Shown here in pieces: positions 34,275-43,576 of a stretch of 64,000 nucleotides of DNA; within the stretch, counting starts at the first letter, position 1; each line of letters begins with the position of its first letter. The position numbers were made by a program, and so were the translations under genes. The notes under the pieces are model-generated. The model saw only the letters and a program-made list of their open reading frames with translations, ran no database searches and was not told where the DNA came from. Source of the DNA: Streptomyces sp. GQFP (GTDB taxonomy: Bacteria > Actinomycetota > Actinomycetes > Streptomycetales > Streptomycetaceae); contig NZ_CP089312.1 of NCBI RefSeq assembly GCF_021545335.1, positions 558,001 to 622,000 of the forward strand, given 5' to 3'.

Positions 34275-36362
34275 TCAGCTCCTGGGTGGCACCGCGAACT
34301 CGCACCACACGACCTTGCCGCCGCCACGCGCCTCCACGCCCCAGGTGTCGGAGAGCAGGTCGACCAGGAGCAGACCGCGCCCGGAGACCCCGGACTCGCC
34401 GGCATCCCGGCGGCGCGGCAGGGCGCTGGAGGAGTCCTCGACCTCGACGCGCAGCCTGCGTTCGGGGGCGGTCAGCACGCGCAGGGTGACGATCGCCGGG
34501 CCCTCGGTGTGCATCAGGGCGTTGGTGATCAGCTCGTCCGCGATCAGTTCGACCTCGTCGGCACGCTCGCGGGCGCCCCAGGCGCGGACGGCGGCGCCGA
34601 TCATGTGCCGGGCCTCGCTCAGCGCGTCGGGGTCGGCCTGCGCGACGTGCTGCTGGAGCCGCCCGCCGGACTGTACGGCGGCCAGGCCCCGGCGGCGCAG
34701 GAGCAGCAGGGCCACGTCGTCGTCGCCGCCCCGCTCGTCGGCCACCTCGATGAGGCGGTCGGCCAGTTCCCAGGCGCTCTCGGGGCCTGCGGCGATGAGC
34801 GCCTTGAGGGTCCGCATCCCGTCGTCGAGGTCGGCGCCGGGCTCCTCGATGAGCCCGTCGGTGCACAGCACCAGGGTCTCGCCGGGCTCCAGTTCGAGGA
34901 TGGCCACCGGGTAGGCGAGGCGCCCGAACTCGGCGGAGAGGCCGAGCGGCAGCCCGCCGTCGACCGGGACGCGCCTGCAGGTGCCGTCGACGCTTCGCAC
35001 CAGCGGGTCGAGATGGCCGGCCCGGACCACCTGGACCACCCCGGTGGCCAGATCGGCCTCCGCGTACAGACAGGTCGCGAAGCGGTCGGTGTCGAGTTCG
35101 TCGAGGAAGACGGAGGCGCGGGCCATCACCGTGCCGGGCGGGTGCCCCTCGGCCGCGTAGGCCTTCAGGACGATCCGCAGCTGGCCCATGACGGCCGCGG
35201 CGTGCGTGTCGTGGCCCTGGACGTCCCCGATGACCGCGCCGACCCGGCCGCCCGGCAGCGGGATCACGTCGTACCAGTCGCCGCCGATGTCCCGGCCGAG
35301 CTGGCCGCCGGAGGAGGCGGCGCGGTAGCGGACGGCGATGTCGGCGCCGGGCACGCTGGGGATGGTGCGCGGCAGCATGGCCTGCTGGAGGCCCTGGGCG
35401 AGGTCCTTCTCCTGCTCGTAGAGCATGGCCCGCTGGAGGCACTGCGCGATGCTGGTGCCGAGGGCGACGAGGACGGCCCTGTCCTCCGCCGAGAAGCCGT
35501 AGCGGTCGTTGTAGAGCAGGCCCATCGCGCCGATCGGCCGGGCCTGCGCGATGAGGGGCAGGTAGGCGGCCGAGGTGACCTTCAGGTCGATGAGATGCGG
35601 CCACAGGATCGGGTACCCGGCCGCGAACTCCTCCGGCGACTCGATGAACCTCGGGCTGAGGGTCCGTACGACGTCGCCCATCGGGTAGGGCTCGTCGATC
35701 CGCGTGATGCGGGTGCCGGGCACGGAGGCGCCCGCCGGGCCCTCGGCGACCAGGCGGATCCGGCCGGCCTCCACCAGGCCCATGACGAGGCTGGCGGCGC
35801 CGAGGTGCGGGACGCCGGGCGAGTTCGTGAGGACGTCGATGACGTCCTCCACGGTGCGGGCGTGCGCGAGGGCCGCGGTGATGACCTGCACGACGTTGAT
35901 CTGGCGGCGCCTGACCTCGTCCTTGGCGGCCTGTTCGGTACGGGTCTGGCTGTCCCGCAGCTCCTGCGTGGCGTCGCGGACGATCCCGATGACGCGGCGC
36001 GGGCGGCCCGTCTCGTCACGGCGGATGTAGCCCTGGGTGTGGGTCCACTGGAGGCTGCCGTCGCGGCGGCGGAGGCGGAAGTAGACGCCGTAGTTCTCGC
36101 TGCCGTCCTTCATGGCCTCGGCGACCACGGAGTCGATCCGGAGGCCCTCCATCCGGGGCACTCGCGCGCCCAGGCTCTCGGGGTGGCCGTCGTATTCGTC
36201 GGGGCGCAGGTCGAAGATCTGGTGTGCCAACGCGTCCATGTGGAACAGGCCGGCGTCCAGGTCCCAGTCGAACGTCCCCATACGGTTGAGCGCCAGAATC
36301 GGATCCGGGTGGGCGGGCCAGTCGTCCGGGAGTGACAGGGCGCTCGCTCCCCGATCAGCCAT
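34275..36362 (-). CDS. PAS-GAF-PP2C(SpoIIE)-HATPase regulatory phosphatase/kinase protein
   Basis: 695 residues from the ATG at 36362 (AAGGTGG upstream). Residues about 20-140 form a PAS domain with PAC (VYFRLRRRDGSLQWTHTQGYI). About 165-325 is a GAF domain. About 345-555 is a SpoIIE-type PP2C phosphatase with the metal motifs GGDWYDV and VIGDVQGHD, then LCTDGL and ERGGDDDVALL. About 570-690 is an anti-sigma-kinase-type HATPase_c (LIADELITNALMHTEGP, SGVSGRGLLLVDLL). Such fusions are plentiful in Streptomyces and control partner-switching of SigF/SigB-like sigma factors. No STAS partner is encoded nearby. There are no membrane segments. Confidence 0.88.
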   Translation of the reverse strand: MADRGASALSLPDDWPAHPDPILALNRMGTFDWDLDAGLFHMDALAHQIFDLRPDEYDGHPESLGARVPRMEGLRIDSVVAEAMKDGSENYGVYFRLRRRDGSLQWTHTQGYIRRDETGRPRRVIGIVRDATQELRDSQTRTEQAAKDEVRRRQINVVQVITAALAHARTVEDVIDVLTNSPGVPHLGAASLVMGLVEAGRIRLVAEGPAGASVPGTRITRIDEPYPMGDVVRTLSPRFIESPEEFAAGYPILWPHLIDLKVTSAAYLPLIAQARPIGAMGLLYNDRYGFSAEDRAVLVALGTSIAQCLQRAMLYEQEKDLAQGLQQAMLPRTIPSVPGADIAVRYRAASSGGQLGRDIGGDWYDVIPLPGGRVGAVIGDVQGHDTHAAAVMGQLRIVLKAYAAEGHPPGTVMARASVFLDELDTDRFATCLYAEADLATGVVQVVRAGHLDPLVRSVDGTCRRVPVDGGLPLGLSAEFGRLAYPVAILELEPGETLVLCTDGLIEEPGADLDDGMRTLKALIAAGPESAWELADRLIEVADERGGDDDVALLLLRRRGLAAVQSGGRLQQHVAQADPDALSEARHMIGAAVRAWGARERADEVELIADELITNALMHTEGPAIVTLRVLTAPERRLRVEVEDSSSALPRRRDAGESGVSGRGLLLVDLLSDTWGVEARGGGKVVWCEFAVPPRS

Positions 36363-36400
36363 GGGGCCACCTTGCCAGTGTTTGGCTGATTCTTCGACTT

Positions 36401-36421
36401 GTCCGACGTCTTTCGTCGGGC
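36401..36421 (-). terminator. Short hairpin after the small exported-protein gene
   Basis: CCGACG-TCTTT-CGTCGG, extended by a G-U and a G-C pair to 8 bp, begins six bases after the stop codon at 36427. Confidence 0.5.
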
Positions 36422-36426
36422 ATCGT

Positions 36427-36690
36427 TCACTCGCCGACACCTTCGCAGGGGTCGTACGGGGCATACGCACCGTATGCGGTGCTTGTCTCGTCGGGAATCA
36501 AGCCGCCGCCGTCGGGGAGGTCGGGGATCTCGGGGACGGTGTCGGGGCCGATCTCGTCGCAGACGTCCTGGGCCGTGCCGAAGCCGAGGTCGTCCGGGGA
36601 CACGACCTCCTCGCCGGGCGGGTCGCCGTCCCAGCCGCCGACGAGCAGGGCTGCCGAGAGTGCACAGGCGGTGACAAGAGTTCGGTGCAT
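36427..36690 (-). CDS. Small acidic exported protein, possibly a former lipoprotein
   Basis: 87 residues from the ATG at 36690 (GGGGA upstream). The N-terminus is a short signal (MHRTLVTACALSAALLVGG). The mature part is strongly acidic, rich in Asp, Glu, Pro and Gly, with a CDE and a DPC cysteine that could pair. The hydrophobic core ends LLVGG-W-DGDPP, where a lipobox would need Cys at the Trp position; TGG differs from TGC by one base. Either the protein is freely secreted or the lipid anchor has been lost. Function unknown; it is separate from the larger regulator gene downstream. Confidence 0.6.
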   Translation of the reverse strand: MHRTLVTACALSAALLVGGWDGDPPGEEVVSPDDLGFGTAQDVCDEIGPDTVPEIPDLPDGGGLIPDETSTAYGAYAPYDPCEGVGE

Positions 36691-36777
36691 TCCCCATTGT
36701 CTGCGTCACCCACTCGGCGCACGCAAGCCGAGACGGTCACCCAGCGTCACAATGGAGGAGAGAGGAGAGGGGTCCGC

Positions 36778-38205
36778 GTGGAGTGGTTCACCGCATCCGA
36801 GTACTGGCTGAGCCGTGTGCTCTTCCAGCGGGGCCTGGCCTGCGTCTATCTGGTCGCGTTCCTGGGCGCGGCCCTCCAGTTCCGGGCGCTCATCGGCGAG
36901 CGGGGCATGCTGCCGGTCCCCCGGCTGGTCGCCCGTGTGCCGTTCCGGCAGGCACCGAGCGTGTTCCAACTCCACTACTCCGACCGCTTCTTCGCCGTCT
37001 GGGCCTGGACGGGGTGTGCGGTGTCGGTGGCGCTGCTCGCCGGGCTGGACGCGCAACTGCCGCTCTGGGCGGGCATGTTGATGTGGCTGCTGCCGTGGGC
37101 GATGTATCTGTCGATCGTCAACGTCGGCCAGACCTGGTACGGCTTCGGCTGGGAGTCCCTGCTCCTCGAAGTCGGCTTCCTCGCCGTGTTCCTGGGCAAC
37201 GACGAGGTCGCGCCGCCGGTCGTGGTGCTGTTCCTGCTGCGCTGGATCCTGTTCCGGGTGGAGTTCGGCGCCGGTCTGATCAAGATGCGCGGCGACGCGT
37301 GCTGGCGGAAGCTGACCTGTCTCGACTTCCACCACGAGACACAGCCGATGCCGGGTCCGCTGAGCTGGTTCTTCCACCACCTCCCGAGACCGGTGCACCG
37401 GATCGAGACTGCGGCGAACCATGTCACCCAACTCGCCGTCCCTGTCCTCCTGTTCACCCCACAACCCGTGGCGACGGCGGCTGCGTCCCTGATGATCGCC
37501 ACCCAGCTGTGGCTGGTTCTGTCGGGCAACTTCGCCTGGCTGAACTGGCTCACGATCGTGCTGGCCCTGTCGGCGGTACGCCTCCCGGACACGGCACCGA
37601 CATCCGTCCCGGACACCCCGCTCTGGTACGAGATCGTGGTCCTGTCCGTCGCGACAGCACTGCTGAGCCTCAGTTACCGCCCGGTCCGCAACATGCTCTC
37701 GCGCCGCCAGGTCATGAACCGCTCCTTCGACCCGCTCCACCTGGTCAACACCTACGGCGCGTTCGGCAGCGTCAGCCGCATCCGGTACGAGGTGGTCGTC
37801 GAGGGCACGGCCGACGACGTACCGCGCGAGGAATCCGACTGGCGGGAGTACGAGTTCAAGGGCAAGCCGGGTCAACCGGGGCGCTGGCCACGCCAGTTCG
37901 CGCCCTACCATCTGCGGCTCGACTGGATGATGTGGTTCGCCGCGCTGTCACCCGCCTACGCCGGATCGTGGTTCGGCCCGATGACCGAACGCCTCCTGGA
38001 GAACGACCGCGACACACTCCGCCTGCTGCGCCACTCCCCGTTCCCGCCGGACGCGCCGCCGCGCTATGTCCGCGCCCGCCTCTTCCGCTACCGGTACACG
38101 ACCTGGCGGGAGTTGCGGGCGACGGGGGCGTGCTGGGAGCGGGTGTACGTACGGGAGTTCATGCCGCCGACGCGGCTGGTCGCCCCACCGGCTCAGAGGC
38201 CGTAG
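36778..38205 (+). CDS. Lipase maturation factor (LMF1) family membrane protein
   Basis: 475 residues from a GTG at 36778 with GAGAGGAGAGG upstream; the frame is open further back but not coding. Six or more helices cover residues 15-300. A soluble domain of about 160 residues contains the family phrases RPVRNMLSRRQVMNRSFDPLHLVNTYGAFGS, YEFKGKPGQPGRWPRQFAPYHLRLDWMMWFAAL and a C-terminal FRYRYTTWREL. In animals LMF1 helps fold lipases in the ER; bacterial homologues have no proven role. Its last 13 bases overlap the end of the convergent amidohydrolase gene. Confidence 0.85.
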   Translation: MEWFTASEYWLSRVLFQRGLACVYLVAFLGAALQFRALIGERGMLPVPRLVARVPFRQAPSVFQLHYSDRFFAVWAWTGCAVSVALLAGLDAQLPLWAGMLMWLLPWAMYLSIVNVGQTWYGFGWESLLLEVGFLAVFLGNDEVAPPVVVLFLLRWILFRVEFGAGLIKMRGDACWRKLTCLDFHHETQPMPGPLSWFFHHLPRPVHRIETAANHVTQLAVPVLLFTPQPVATAAASLMIATQLWLVLSGNFAWLNWLTIVLALSAVRLPDTAPTSVPDTPLWYEIVVLSVATALLSLSYRPVRNMLSRRQVMNRSFDPLHLVNTYGAFGSVSRIRYEVVVEGTADDVPREESDWREYEFKGKPGQPGRWPRQFAPYHLRLDWMMWFAALSPAYAGSWFGPMTERLLENDRDTLRLLRHSPFPPDAPPRYVRARLFRYRYTTWRELRATGACWERVYVREFMPPTRLVAPPAQRP

Positions 38206-39029
38206 ACGCGGCTCGCGGTGTGCGTGAAGAGCTGCTCGCGTCCGCCCGCGTCGAGGGAGATGGTCAACTCCTCGGCCAGGGACATGACTTGGCCGTACGT
38301 CGCCGCGAGCGTGCACACCGGCCAGTCCGAGCCGAACATCAGCCGGTCCGGCCCGAAGGCGTCCAGGGCCGTCTCGGCATACGGGCGCAGGTCGTCCAGG
38401 GTCCAGGCCGTGGGGTCGGCCTCGGTGACCAGGCCGGAGAGCTTGGCGGCCGTGTTGGGCAGGGCGGCCAGCGAGCGCAGGTCCGAGGCCCAGGGTTCCA
38501 GGGCGCCGGAGGCGATCGGCGGCTTGCCCAAGTGGTCCAGGACGAAGGTGAGTTGCGGCAGCGACTCGGCCGCCTTCACGCACGCGGGCAGTTGGTGCGG
38601 GAGGACGACCAGGTCGTACACCAGGCCCGCTTCGGCGACGGCGGCAAGGCCACGACGTACGTCCGGGCGCAGCAGCCACTCCGGATCCGGCTCGCCCTGG
38701 ACCTGGTGGCGGATGCCCTTCAGATAGGCGCCGCCTGGGAGTTCACACAGCCTGGCCAGCTCGTCGGCGATGTCGGTCCGGGTCAGGTCGGTCCAGCCGA
38801 CGACGCCCGCGATGAATTCGTGCTCCGCCGCGAGCGCCAGGAACTCCGGGGTCTCCTCGGGAACGGTGATCGTCTGGACGAGGATCGTGCGGTCGACTCC
38901 GACCGCGTGGGCCTCCGGCGCGAGGTCCGCCATGGTGAAGTCCCGCCGCAGCGGGCTGTCTTCGGCGATCCAGTCCTGGTCCCGGACCGACAGGTCCCAG
39001 ACGTGGTGGTGCGCGTCCACGACCGTCAC
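38193..39029 (-). CDS. Amidohydrolase, probable L-fuconolactone hydrolase (COG3618)
   Basis: 278 residues from a GTG at 39029 that overlaps the mutarotase stop by 4 bp (GTGA); an ATG at 39041 is the alternative. The TIM-barrel metal site begins with VDAHHHVWD, followed by VTVPEETPEFL, a GIRHQVQGEP segment, VLDHLGKPPI and FGSDWPVC, all typical of the aldonolactonase branch of the amidohydrolases. It would open L-fucono-1,5- or 1,4-lactone to L-fuconate. It is the last gene of the coupled catabolic string, whose other members fit the L-fucose route. Confidence 0.85.
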   Translation of the reverse strand: MTVVDAHHHVWDLSVRDQDWIAEDSPLRRDFTMADLAPEAHAVGVDRTILVQTITVPEETPEFLALAAEHEFIAGVVGWTDLTRTDIADELARLCELPGGAYLKGIRHQVQGEPDPEWLLRPDVRRGLAAVAEAGLVYDLVVLPHQLPACVKAAESLPQLTFVLDHLGKPPIASGALEPWASDLRSLAALPNTAAKLSGLVTEADPTAWTLDDLRPYAETALDAFGPDRLMFGSDWPVCTLAATYGQVMSLAEELTISLDAGGREQLFTHTASRVYGL

Positions 39030-39340
39030 GGCAGCTCCCATACGACCGGCAGGCCGGCGTCCGCGCCTTCGTCGGAGTAGTCGTGCACCACGTCGAGGAG
39101 TTCGGCCATCCGGGCCTGCCAGGCCACGTTGACCGGCAGTCTCTCCAGCTCGGCGAGGAGGCGGGCGTAGTCCTCGCACTCCAGGACGTGGAAGAGGTCG
39201 GTGCCGCTGCGCCAGATCGTCCAGGAGGTGGCACCGGCGACGCGGATCGCGTCGGTCAGCTCGACGGGGACCTCGCGGTGAGCGGCGTCGTACTCGGCGA
39301 CGCGGTCGGCGCGGACCTTGGTGTGCAGGGCGACTCTCAT
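39026..39340 (-). CDS. L-rhamnose mutarotase family protein (DUF718), probable L-fucose mutarotase
   Basis: 104 residues, the usual size. Motifs are MRVALHTKVRADRVAEYDAAHREVP, the WTIWRSGTDLFHVLECEDY strand pair and a C-terminal VVHDYSDE. The family interconverts alpha and beta anomers of 6-deoxyhexoses. Here the anomer used by the downstream dehydrogenase would be L-fucose, although the family was first described for rhamnose. It overlaps both neighbours by 4 bp (ATGA and GTGA). Confidence 0.85.
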   Translation of the reverse strand: MRVALHTKVRADRVAEYDAAHREVPVELTDAIRVAGATSWTIWRSGTDLFHVLECEDYARLLAELERLPVNVAWQARMAELLDVVHDYSDEGADAGLPVVWELP

Positions 39341-40317
39341 GAGGGGTCCTCCGGCGGTTCTTCGGTGGCCAGGAGCCCGGTGGCACGCAGTTCCTGCCAG
39401 AAGGCGGGAGGTACCGGGGTCGCGAACTGGGCGGCGGCGTCCTGGACTTCGGCCACCGAGCGGGCGCCCACCAGCACGCTCGCGACGGCAGGGTGGGTCG
39501 CACAGAAGGCGAGGGCGGCGGCCCGCAGGGTGATGCCGTGCCGCTCGGCGATCTCCCGCATACGCAGGGCCCGTTGCAGCAAGTCCCCAGGCGCTTCGGC
39601 GTAGTTGTAGGTGGCTCCCGGCTTCGGGTCCGCCAGCAGACCGGAGTTGAAGGCGCCCCCGATCACCACGGAGACGCCTCGTTCGACGGCGGCGGGCAGA
39701 AGGTCGGTGAGGGCGCTCTGGTCGAGCAGGGTGTAGCGGCCGGCGCACAGCACGACGTCGACGTCCGTGTCGCGGACGAAGCGAGTGAGCATCGCCGTCT
39801 GGTTCATCCCGGCGCCGATCGCACCGACCAGGCCCTCCGAGCGGAGTTTCTCCAGGGCCGGATAGCCCTCGTGGAAGGCCTGTTCGGCGTGGTCGTCGGG
39901 GTCGTGGAGGTAGACGACGTCGACGTGGTCGAGGCCGAGGCGTTCGAGGCTGGCCTCCAGAGTACGGCGTACGCCGTCGGCGCTGAAGTCCCAGACGCGG
40001 CGCAGGGTGGCGGGGACCGCGAAGCCGTTGGCGAGGTCGTCGCCTTCCCCCGGTGAGGGCTCCAGTCGGCGTCCGACCTTCGTGGAGACCGTGAACTCCG
40101 CGCGGGGGTAGGCGCTCAGGGCCTGGCCCAGCCGGCGTTCGGACAGGCCGAGGCCGTAGTGCGGGGCGGTGTCGAAGTAGCGGATGCCGGAATCCCAGGC
40201 GGCGGCCACGGCCGCGTGCGCCTGCTCTTCGGTCACCTCCGTGAAGAGGTTGCCGATGACGGCGCCGCCGAAGCCCAGCCCGCTGACCGGGACGCCGCTG
40301 CCGCCGAGCGTGCTCAC
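39337..40317 (-). CDS. Aldo/keto reductase, probable L-fucose dehydrogenase
   Basis: 326 residues from a GTG at 40317 overlapping the upstream stop (GTGA). The catalytic tetrad is visible: Asp and Tyr in YFDTAPHYG, Lys in VSTKVGR, and His in VVYLHDPDDH. The phrase LGLSERRLGQALSAYPR marks the L-fucose / D-threo-aldose 1-dehydrogenase group, as do the late AFCATHPAVASVLVGARS and AAQFATPVPPAFW segments. The product would be L-fuconolactone, made with NAD(P)+. It is placed between the ketodeoxyfuconate dehydrogenase and mutarotase genes. Confidence 0.86.
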   Translation of the reverse strand: MSTLGGSGVPVSGLGFGGAVIGNLFTEVTEEQAHAAVAAAWDSGIRYFDTAPHYGLGLSERRLGQALSAYPRAEFTVSTKVGRRLEPSPGEGDDLANGFAVPATLRRVWDFSADGVRRTLEASLERLGLDHVDVVYLHDPDDHAEQAFHEGYPALEKLRSEGLVGAIGAGMNQTAMLTRFVRDTDVDVVLCAGRYTLLDQSALTDLLPAAVERGVSVVIGGAFNSGLLADPKPGATYNYAEAPGDLLQRALRMREIAERHGITLRAAALAFCATHPAVASVLVGARSVAEVQDAAAQFATPVPPAFWQELRATGLLATEEPPEDPS

Positions 40318-41069
40318 TGGCCCACCGGCCGCAGTCGCAGGCCCTGCATGCCGCCGTCGACGGCGAGGGACGTGCCGGTGGTGGCGCCGGACAGGGGGCT
40401 CGCCAAGTAGGCGATGGCGCCCGCTACTTCGGCGGCCGAGACCAGCCGGCCGCTGGGCTGACGGGCCTCCAGCGCGGCGCGTTCGGCGGCCGGGTCGGGG
40501 GCCGCGTCGAGGAGGCGTCCGACCCACGGGGTGTCGGCCGTGCCCGGGTTGACGCAGTTCACGCGGACGCCCTCGCGGAGGTGGTCGGCGGCCATGGCGA
40601 GGGTCAGCGAGTACACGGCGCCCTTGGTCGCGCTGTACAGGGCGCGCTGCGGCAGGCCGGCCGTGGCCGCGATCGAGCAGGTGTTCACGATGGCGGCGTG
40701 CGCCGAGTTCCGCAGATGCGGCAGCGCGGCGCGGGCGACACGGACCATGCCGATCACGTTGACGTCGAAGACACGCTGCCACTGCTCGTCGTCGTTGTCC
40801 TCGACGGTGCCCTGGGCGCCGATCCCGGCGTTGTTGACCACGACGTCGAGGCCACCGAGCGCGGCGACGACGGCGGCCACCGCTTCCCGTACGGAGGTGT
40901 CGTCGGTGACGTCGGCCCGGTAGCCGAGCAGCGGCTTCTCGACCGACGACGGGTCCAGGTCGAGGACGGCGACCTGTGCGCCGCGCGCCGCCAGCAGCTC
41001 CGCGGCGGCCCGGCCGATACCGGACGCACCGCCCGTGACCAGCGCCTTGAGACCCTCGAAGTCGGTCAT
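40314..41069 (-). CDS. SDR-family oxidoreductase, probable 2-keto-3-deoxy-L-fuconate dehydrogenase
   Basis: 251 residues. Classical SDR features are present: TGGASGIG (NAD-binding, residues 12-19), DVTDD, NNAGIG, the catalytic Ser in [15 protein letters not shown] with Tyr and Lys, and the [14 protein letters not shown] loop. In the non-phosphorylated fucose route this step oxidises C4 of 2-keto-3-deoxy-L-fuconate. The ATG at 41069 overlaps the dehydratase stop by 4 bp (ATGA), which is strong support for a shared pathway. The substrate is assigned from context. Confidence 0.85.
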   Translation of the reverse strand: MTDFEGLKALVTGGASGIGRAAAELLAARGAQVAVLDLDPSSVEKPLLGYRADVTDDTSVREAVAAVVAALGGLDVVVNNAGIGAQGTVEDNDDEQWQRVFDVNVIGMVRVARAALPHLRNSAHAAIVNTCSIAATAGLPQRALYSATKGAVYSLTLAMAADHLREGVRVNCVNPGTADTPWVGRLLDAAPDPAAERAALEARQPSGRLVSAAEVAGAIAYLASPLSGATTGTSLAVDGGMQGLRLRPVGQ

Positions 41070-42406
41070 GCGGCCTGCCCCTTCTCCTTCGCCAGGTCGG
41101 CGGCCCAGAAGGTGCCGCCGGGGAACGTGAACTCCGCGATGGACTCCGGCCGCATGGTCGCGGAGAAGCCCGGCGCGGTCGGTGCCCGGTAATGACCTTG
41201 CCCGATCACCACGGGGTCGAGGAAGTGGCCGTGCAGATGGTCGACGTACTCGATGACCCGGTTCTCGGTCGTGCCGGCCAGGGCGACGTAGTCGAACATC
41301 GACAGGTGCTGGACGAGTTCGCACAGGCCGACGCCGCCCGCGTGCGGGCAGACGGGGACGCCGAACTTGGCCGCGAGCAGCAGGATGGCGAGGTTCTCGT
41401 TGACGCCGCCGACGCGGGCCGCGTCGATCTGCACGACGTCGATGGCGTCGGCCTGGAGGAGTTGCTTGAAGACGACCCGGTTCTGGACGTGTTCGCCGGT
41501 GGCGACCTTGACGGGGGCCACGGCCCGGCGGATCGCGGCGTGGCCGAGGATGTCGTCGGGGCTGGTGGGCTCCTCGATCCAGTAGGGGTCGAACTCGGCG
41601 AGCGCCTTGGTCCAGCGGATCGCCTCGTCGACGTCCCAGCGCTGGTTGGCGTCGATCGCCATGCGGATGTCCGGCCCGACGACACTGCGGGCGACGCGGC
41701 AGCGCCGTACATCGTCGTCGAGGTCCGCTCCGACCTTGAGCTTGATCTGCGTGAAGCCGTCGGCGACGGCCTCGGCGGCGAGCCGGGTGAGCTTCTCGTC
41801 GTCGTAGCCGAGCCAGCCGGCGGAGGTGGTGTAGGCGGGGAAGCCCTTCGCCATCAGGTCGGCCGTACGTTCGACGGCGCCCTCCCGGCCCCGGCGCAGC
41901 AGGTCGAGGGCCTCCTCGGAGGTGAGCGCGTCGGTGAGATACCGGAAGTCGATCTGCCGGACGAGCCACTCGGGCTCGGCCTCAGCGAGCAACTGCCACA
42001 GCGGCTGACCAGCCCGTTTCGCGGCAAGATCCCACACGGCGTTGACGACGGCACCGATCGCCATGTGCATCACACCCTTCTCGGGTCCGAGCCAGCGCAG
42101 CTGGCTGTCGCCGATCAGGTCGCGGTTCAGGGTGCCCGGGTCCGCGCACAACTCGTCGACGGCCCGGCCGACCACATGCCCGCGCAGCGCGTCGATCGCG
42201 GCGACCTGGACCTCGTTGCCCCGCCCGATGGTGAAGGTGAACCCATGCCCCTCGTGCCCGTCGCCCGCGTCGGTACGCAGCACGACATAGGCCGCCGAGT
42301 AGTCGGGGTCGGGATTCATCGCGTCGGAGCCGTCGAGCTCGCGCGAGGTGGGGAACCGGATGTCGTAGGTGTCGACCGCGATGACGCGGGCGGGGGTCGG
42401 TGACAC
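41066..42406 (-). CDS. fucD: L-fuconate dehydratase (enolase superfamily)
   Basis: 446 residues from a GTG at 42406 with GAAAGG upstream. All active-site residues of the characterised Xanthomonas FucD are present at a constant offset of four: Lys224 (IKLKVG), metal ligands Asp252 (MAIDANQRW), Glu278 ([10 protein letters not shown]) and Glu305 (VATGEH), and His355 (PHAGG). Length and N-terminus ([29 protein letters not shown]) also fit FucD closely. It dehydrates L-fuconate to 2-keto-3-deoxy-L-fuconate. It opens the enzyme string of five coupled genes and follows the transporter genes after 144 bp. Confidence 0.93.
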   Translation of the reverse strand: MSPTPARVIAVDTYDIRFPTSRELDGSDAMNPDPDYSAAYVVLRTDAGDGHEGHGFTFTIGRGNEVQVAAIDALRGHVVGRAVDELCADPGTLNRDLIGDSQLRWLGPEKGVMHMAIGAVVNAVWDLAAKRAGQPLWQLLAEAEPEWLVRQIDFRYLTDALTSEEALDLLRRGREGAVERTADLMAKGFPAYTTSAGWLGYDDEKLTRLAAEAVADGFTQIKLKVGADLDDDVRRCRVARSVVGPDIRMAIDANQRWDVDEAIRWTKALAEFDPYWIEEPTSPDDILGHAAIRRAVAPVKVATGEHVQNRVVFKQLLQADAIDVVQIDAARVGGVNENLAILLLAAKFGVPVCPHAGGVGLCELVQHLSMFDYVALAGTTENRVIEYVDHLHGHFLDPVVIGQGHYRAPTAPGFSATMRPESIAEFTFPGGTFWAADLAKEKGQAA

Positions 42407-42474
42407 GGAAGGCCTTTCGGTCAGGGGCAGAGATACGGAATGGCTCGATGCCGGATGAGGTGACGCGCCTTTAA

Positions 42475-42495
42475 GGGGCGCGGGGAACTGCGCGA
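42475..42495 (+). repeat. Copy C of the dispersed terminator-associated repeat (21 bp identical)
   Basis: Shares GGGGCGCGGGGAACTGCGCG and one further base with the copy at 14276. Its first bases form the right arm of a small CGCGCC/GGCGCG hairpin (42464-42482) in the 144-bp gap between the transporter and enzyme parts of the fucose locus, which could lower read-through. Confidence 0.75.
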
Positions 42496-42550
42496 GAAGC
42501 CCCCACGGGCCGCAGACGACAAACCACAGATCCAGCCGAGCTCTTAGTCA

Positions 42551-43576
42551 TTAGTCCTGAGCACGCCCTGTCGTAACTCGCGCGATCATCAGCGCAACCA
42601 GAATGATTCCGCCATATATCGCCTGAATCCAGAACGAAGGCACCTGGGCCAAGGTCAGCAGATTCTGCACAACCCCCAGCAACAACACCCCGGTCAACGC
42701 CCCGAACATCGTCCCCTTGCCCCCATCGAGGCTGATCCCCCCGATGACAGCCGCAGCGAACACGGTGAAGATCATGTTGTTGCCCTGGTTCGCACTGATC
42801 GCCCCGACATACCCCGTCTGCATGATCCCCCCGACGGAGGCAAGCACACCGGCGACGACGAACACCCCGAGCATCACCCGCTCGACCCGGATACCAGCGG
42901 CGCGCGCCGCATCCGCGTTGCCGCCGATCGCGTACAACGCGCGCCCGACGCGGTGGTACCTCAGCACAAGCCCGGCGACGGCGAAGCACGCCCCGGCCAC
43001 CCACACCGACATCGGGACGCTGAGGAACGTGGTGGTGGCGAGGGAGTAGAAGGAGTCGGGCATGCCGAACAGGGTCTTGCCCTTGGTCGCGCCGACCAGC
43101 AGTCCGCGCAGCACGATCAGCATCGCGAGCGTCACGATGAACGCGTTGAGCTTGAACTTGACGACGAGGATGCCGTTGAACGCTCCGACGACACCTCCGG
43201 CGACGAGGATCGCCAACAGGGCCAGTACGGCGGGGAATTCGGTCCCCCACCCGGACTGCGCGACCGGCAGCACGAGCAGCGCGCCGACCGCCGGGGCGAT
43301 GCCGACGACCGACTCCAGGGAGAGGTCGAACTTGCCGGTGATGAGGACGAGCGACTCGGCGAGCACGACCATCGCGAGGGCGGCGGAGGCACCGAGGATC
43401 GAGATCAGATTGCGCTCGGTGAGGAACGAGTCGTTGACCACCGTACCGAGCACCATGAGCACCAACAGGGCCGGTACGAGGGCGAGTTCGCGGGCACGGC
43501 GGAGGAGTACGGTCTTGGCCGAGCGCGGGTCCGGGGCCCGTAGGGGGGCGAGCGGCGGGGCCTTCGTATCAGCCAT
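42551..43576 (-). CDS. Ribose/sugar-type ABC transporter permease (RbsC family), probable L-fucose uptake
   Basis: 341 residues with about ten membrane helices. BPD_transp_2 features include FLTERNLISILGASA, LVLITGKFDLSLESVVG, an ALGAFNG-like GVVGAFNGILV, VKFKLNAFIVTLAML, RALYAIGGNADAARAAGI and AVIGGISLDGGKGTMFGAL. Two copies would form the membrane channel. The ATG at 43576 overlaps the ATPase stop by 8 bp. The cargo is inferred to be L-fucose or a fucoside because the enzyme genes follow. Confidence 0.88.
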   Translation of the reverse strand: MADTKAPPLAPLRAPDPRSAKTVLLRRARELALVPALLVLMVLGTVVNDSFLTERNLISILGASAALAMVVLAESLVLITGKFDLSLESVVGIAPAVGALLVLPVAQSGWGTEFPAVLALLAILVAGGVVGAFNGILVVKFKLNAFIVTLAMLIVLRGLLVGATKGKTLFGMPDSFYSLATTTFLSVPMSVWVAGACFAVAGLVLRYHRVGRALYAIGGNADAARAAGIRVERVMLGVFVVAGVLASVGGIMQTGYVGAISANQGNNMIFTVFAAAVIGGISLDGGKGTMFGALTGVLLLGVVQNLLTLAQVPSFWIQAIYGGIILVALMIARVTTGRAQD

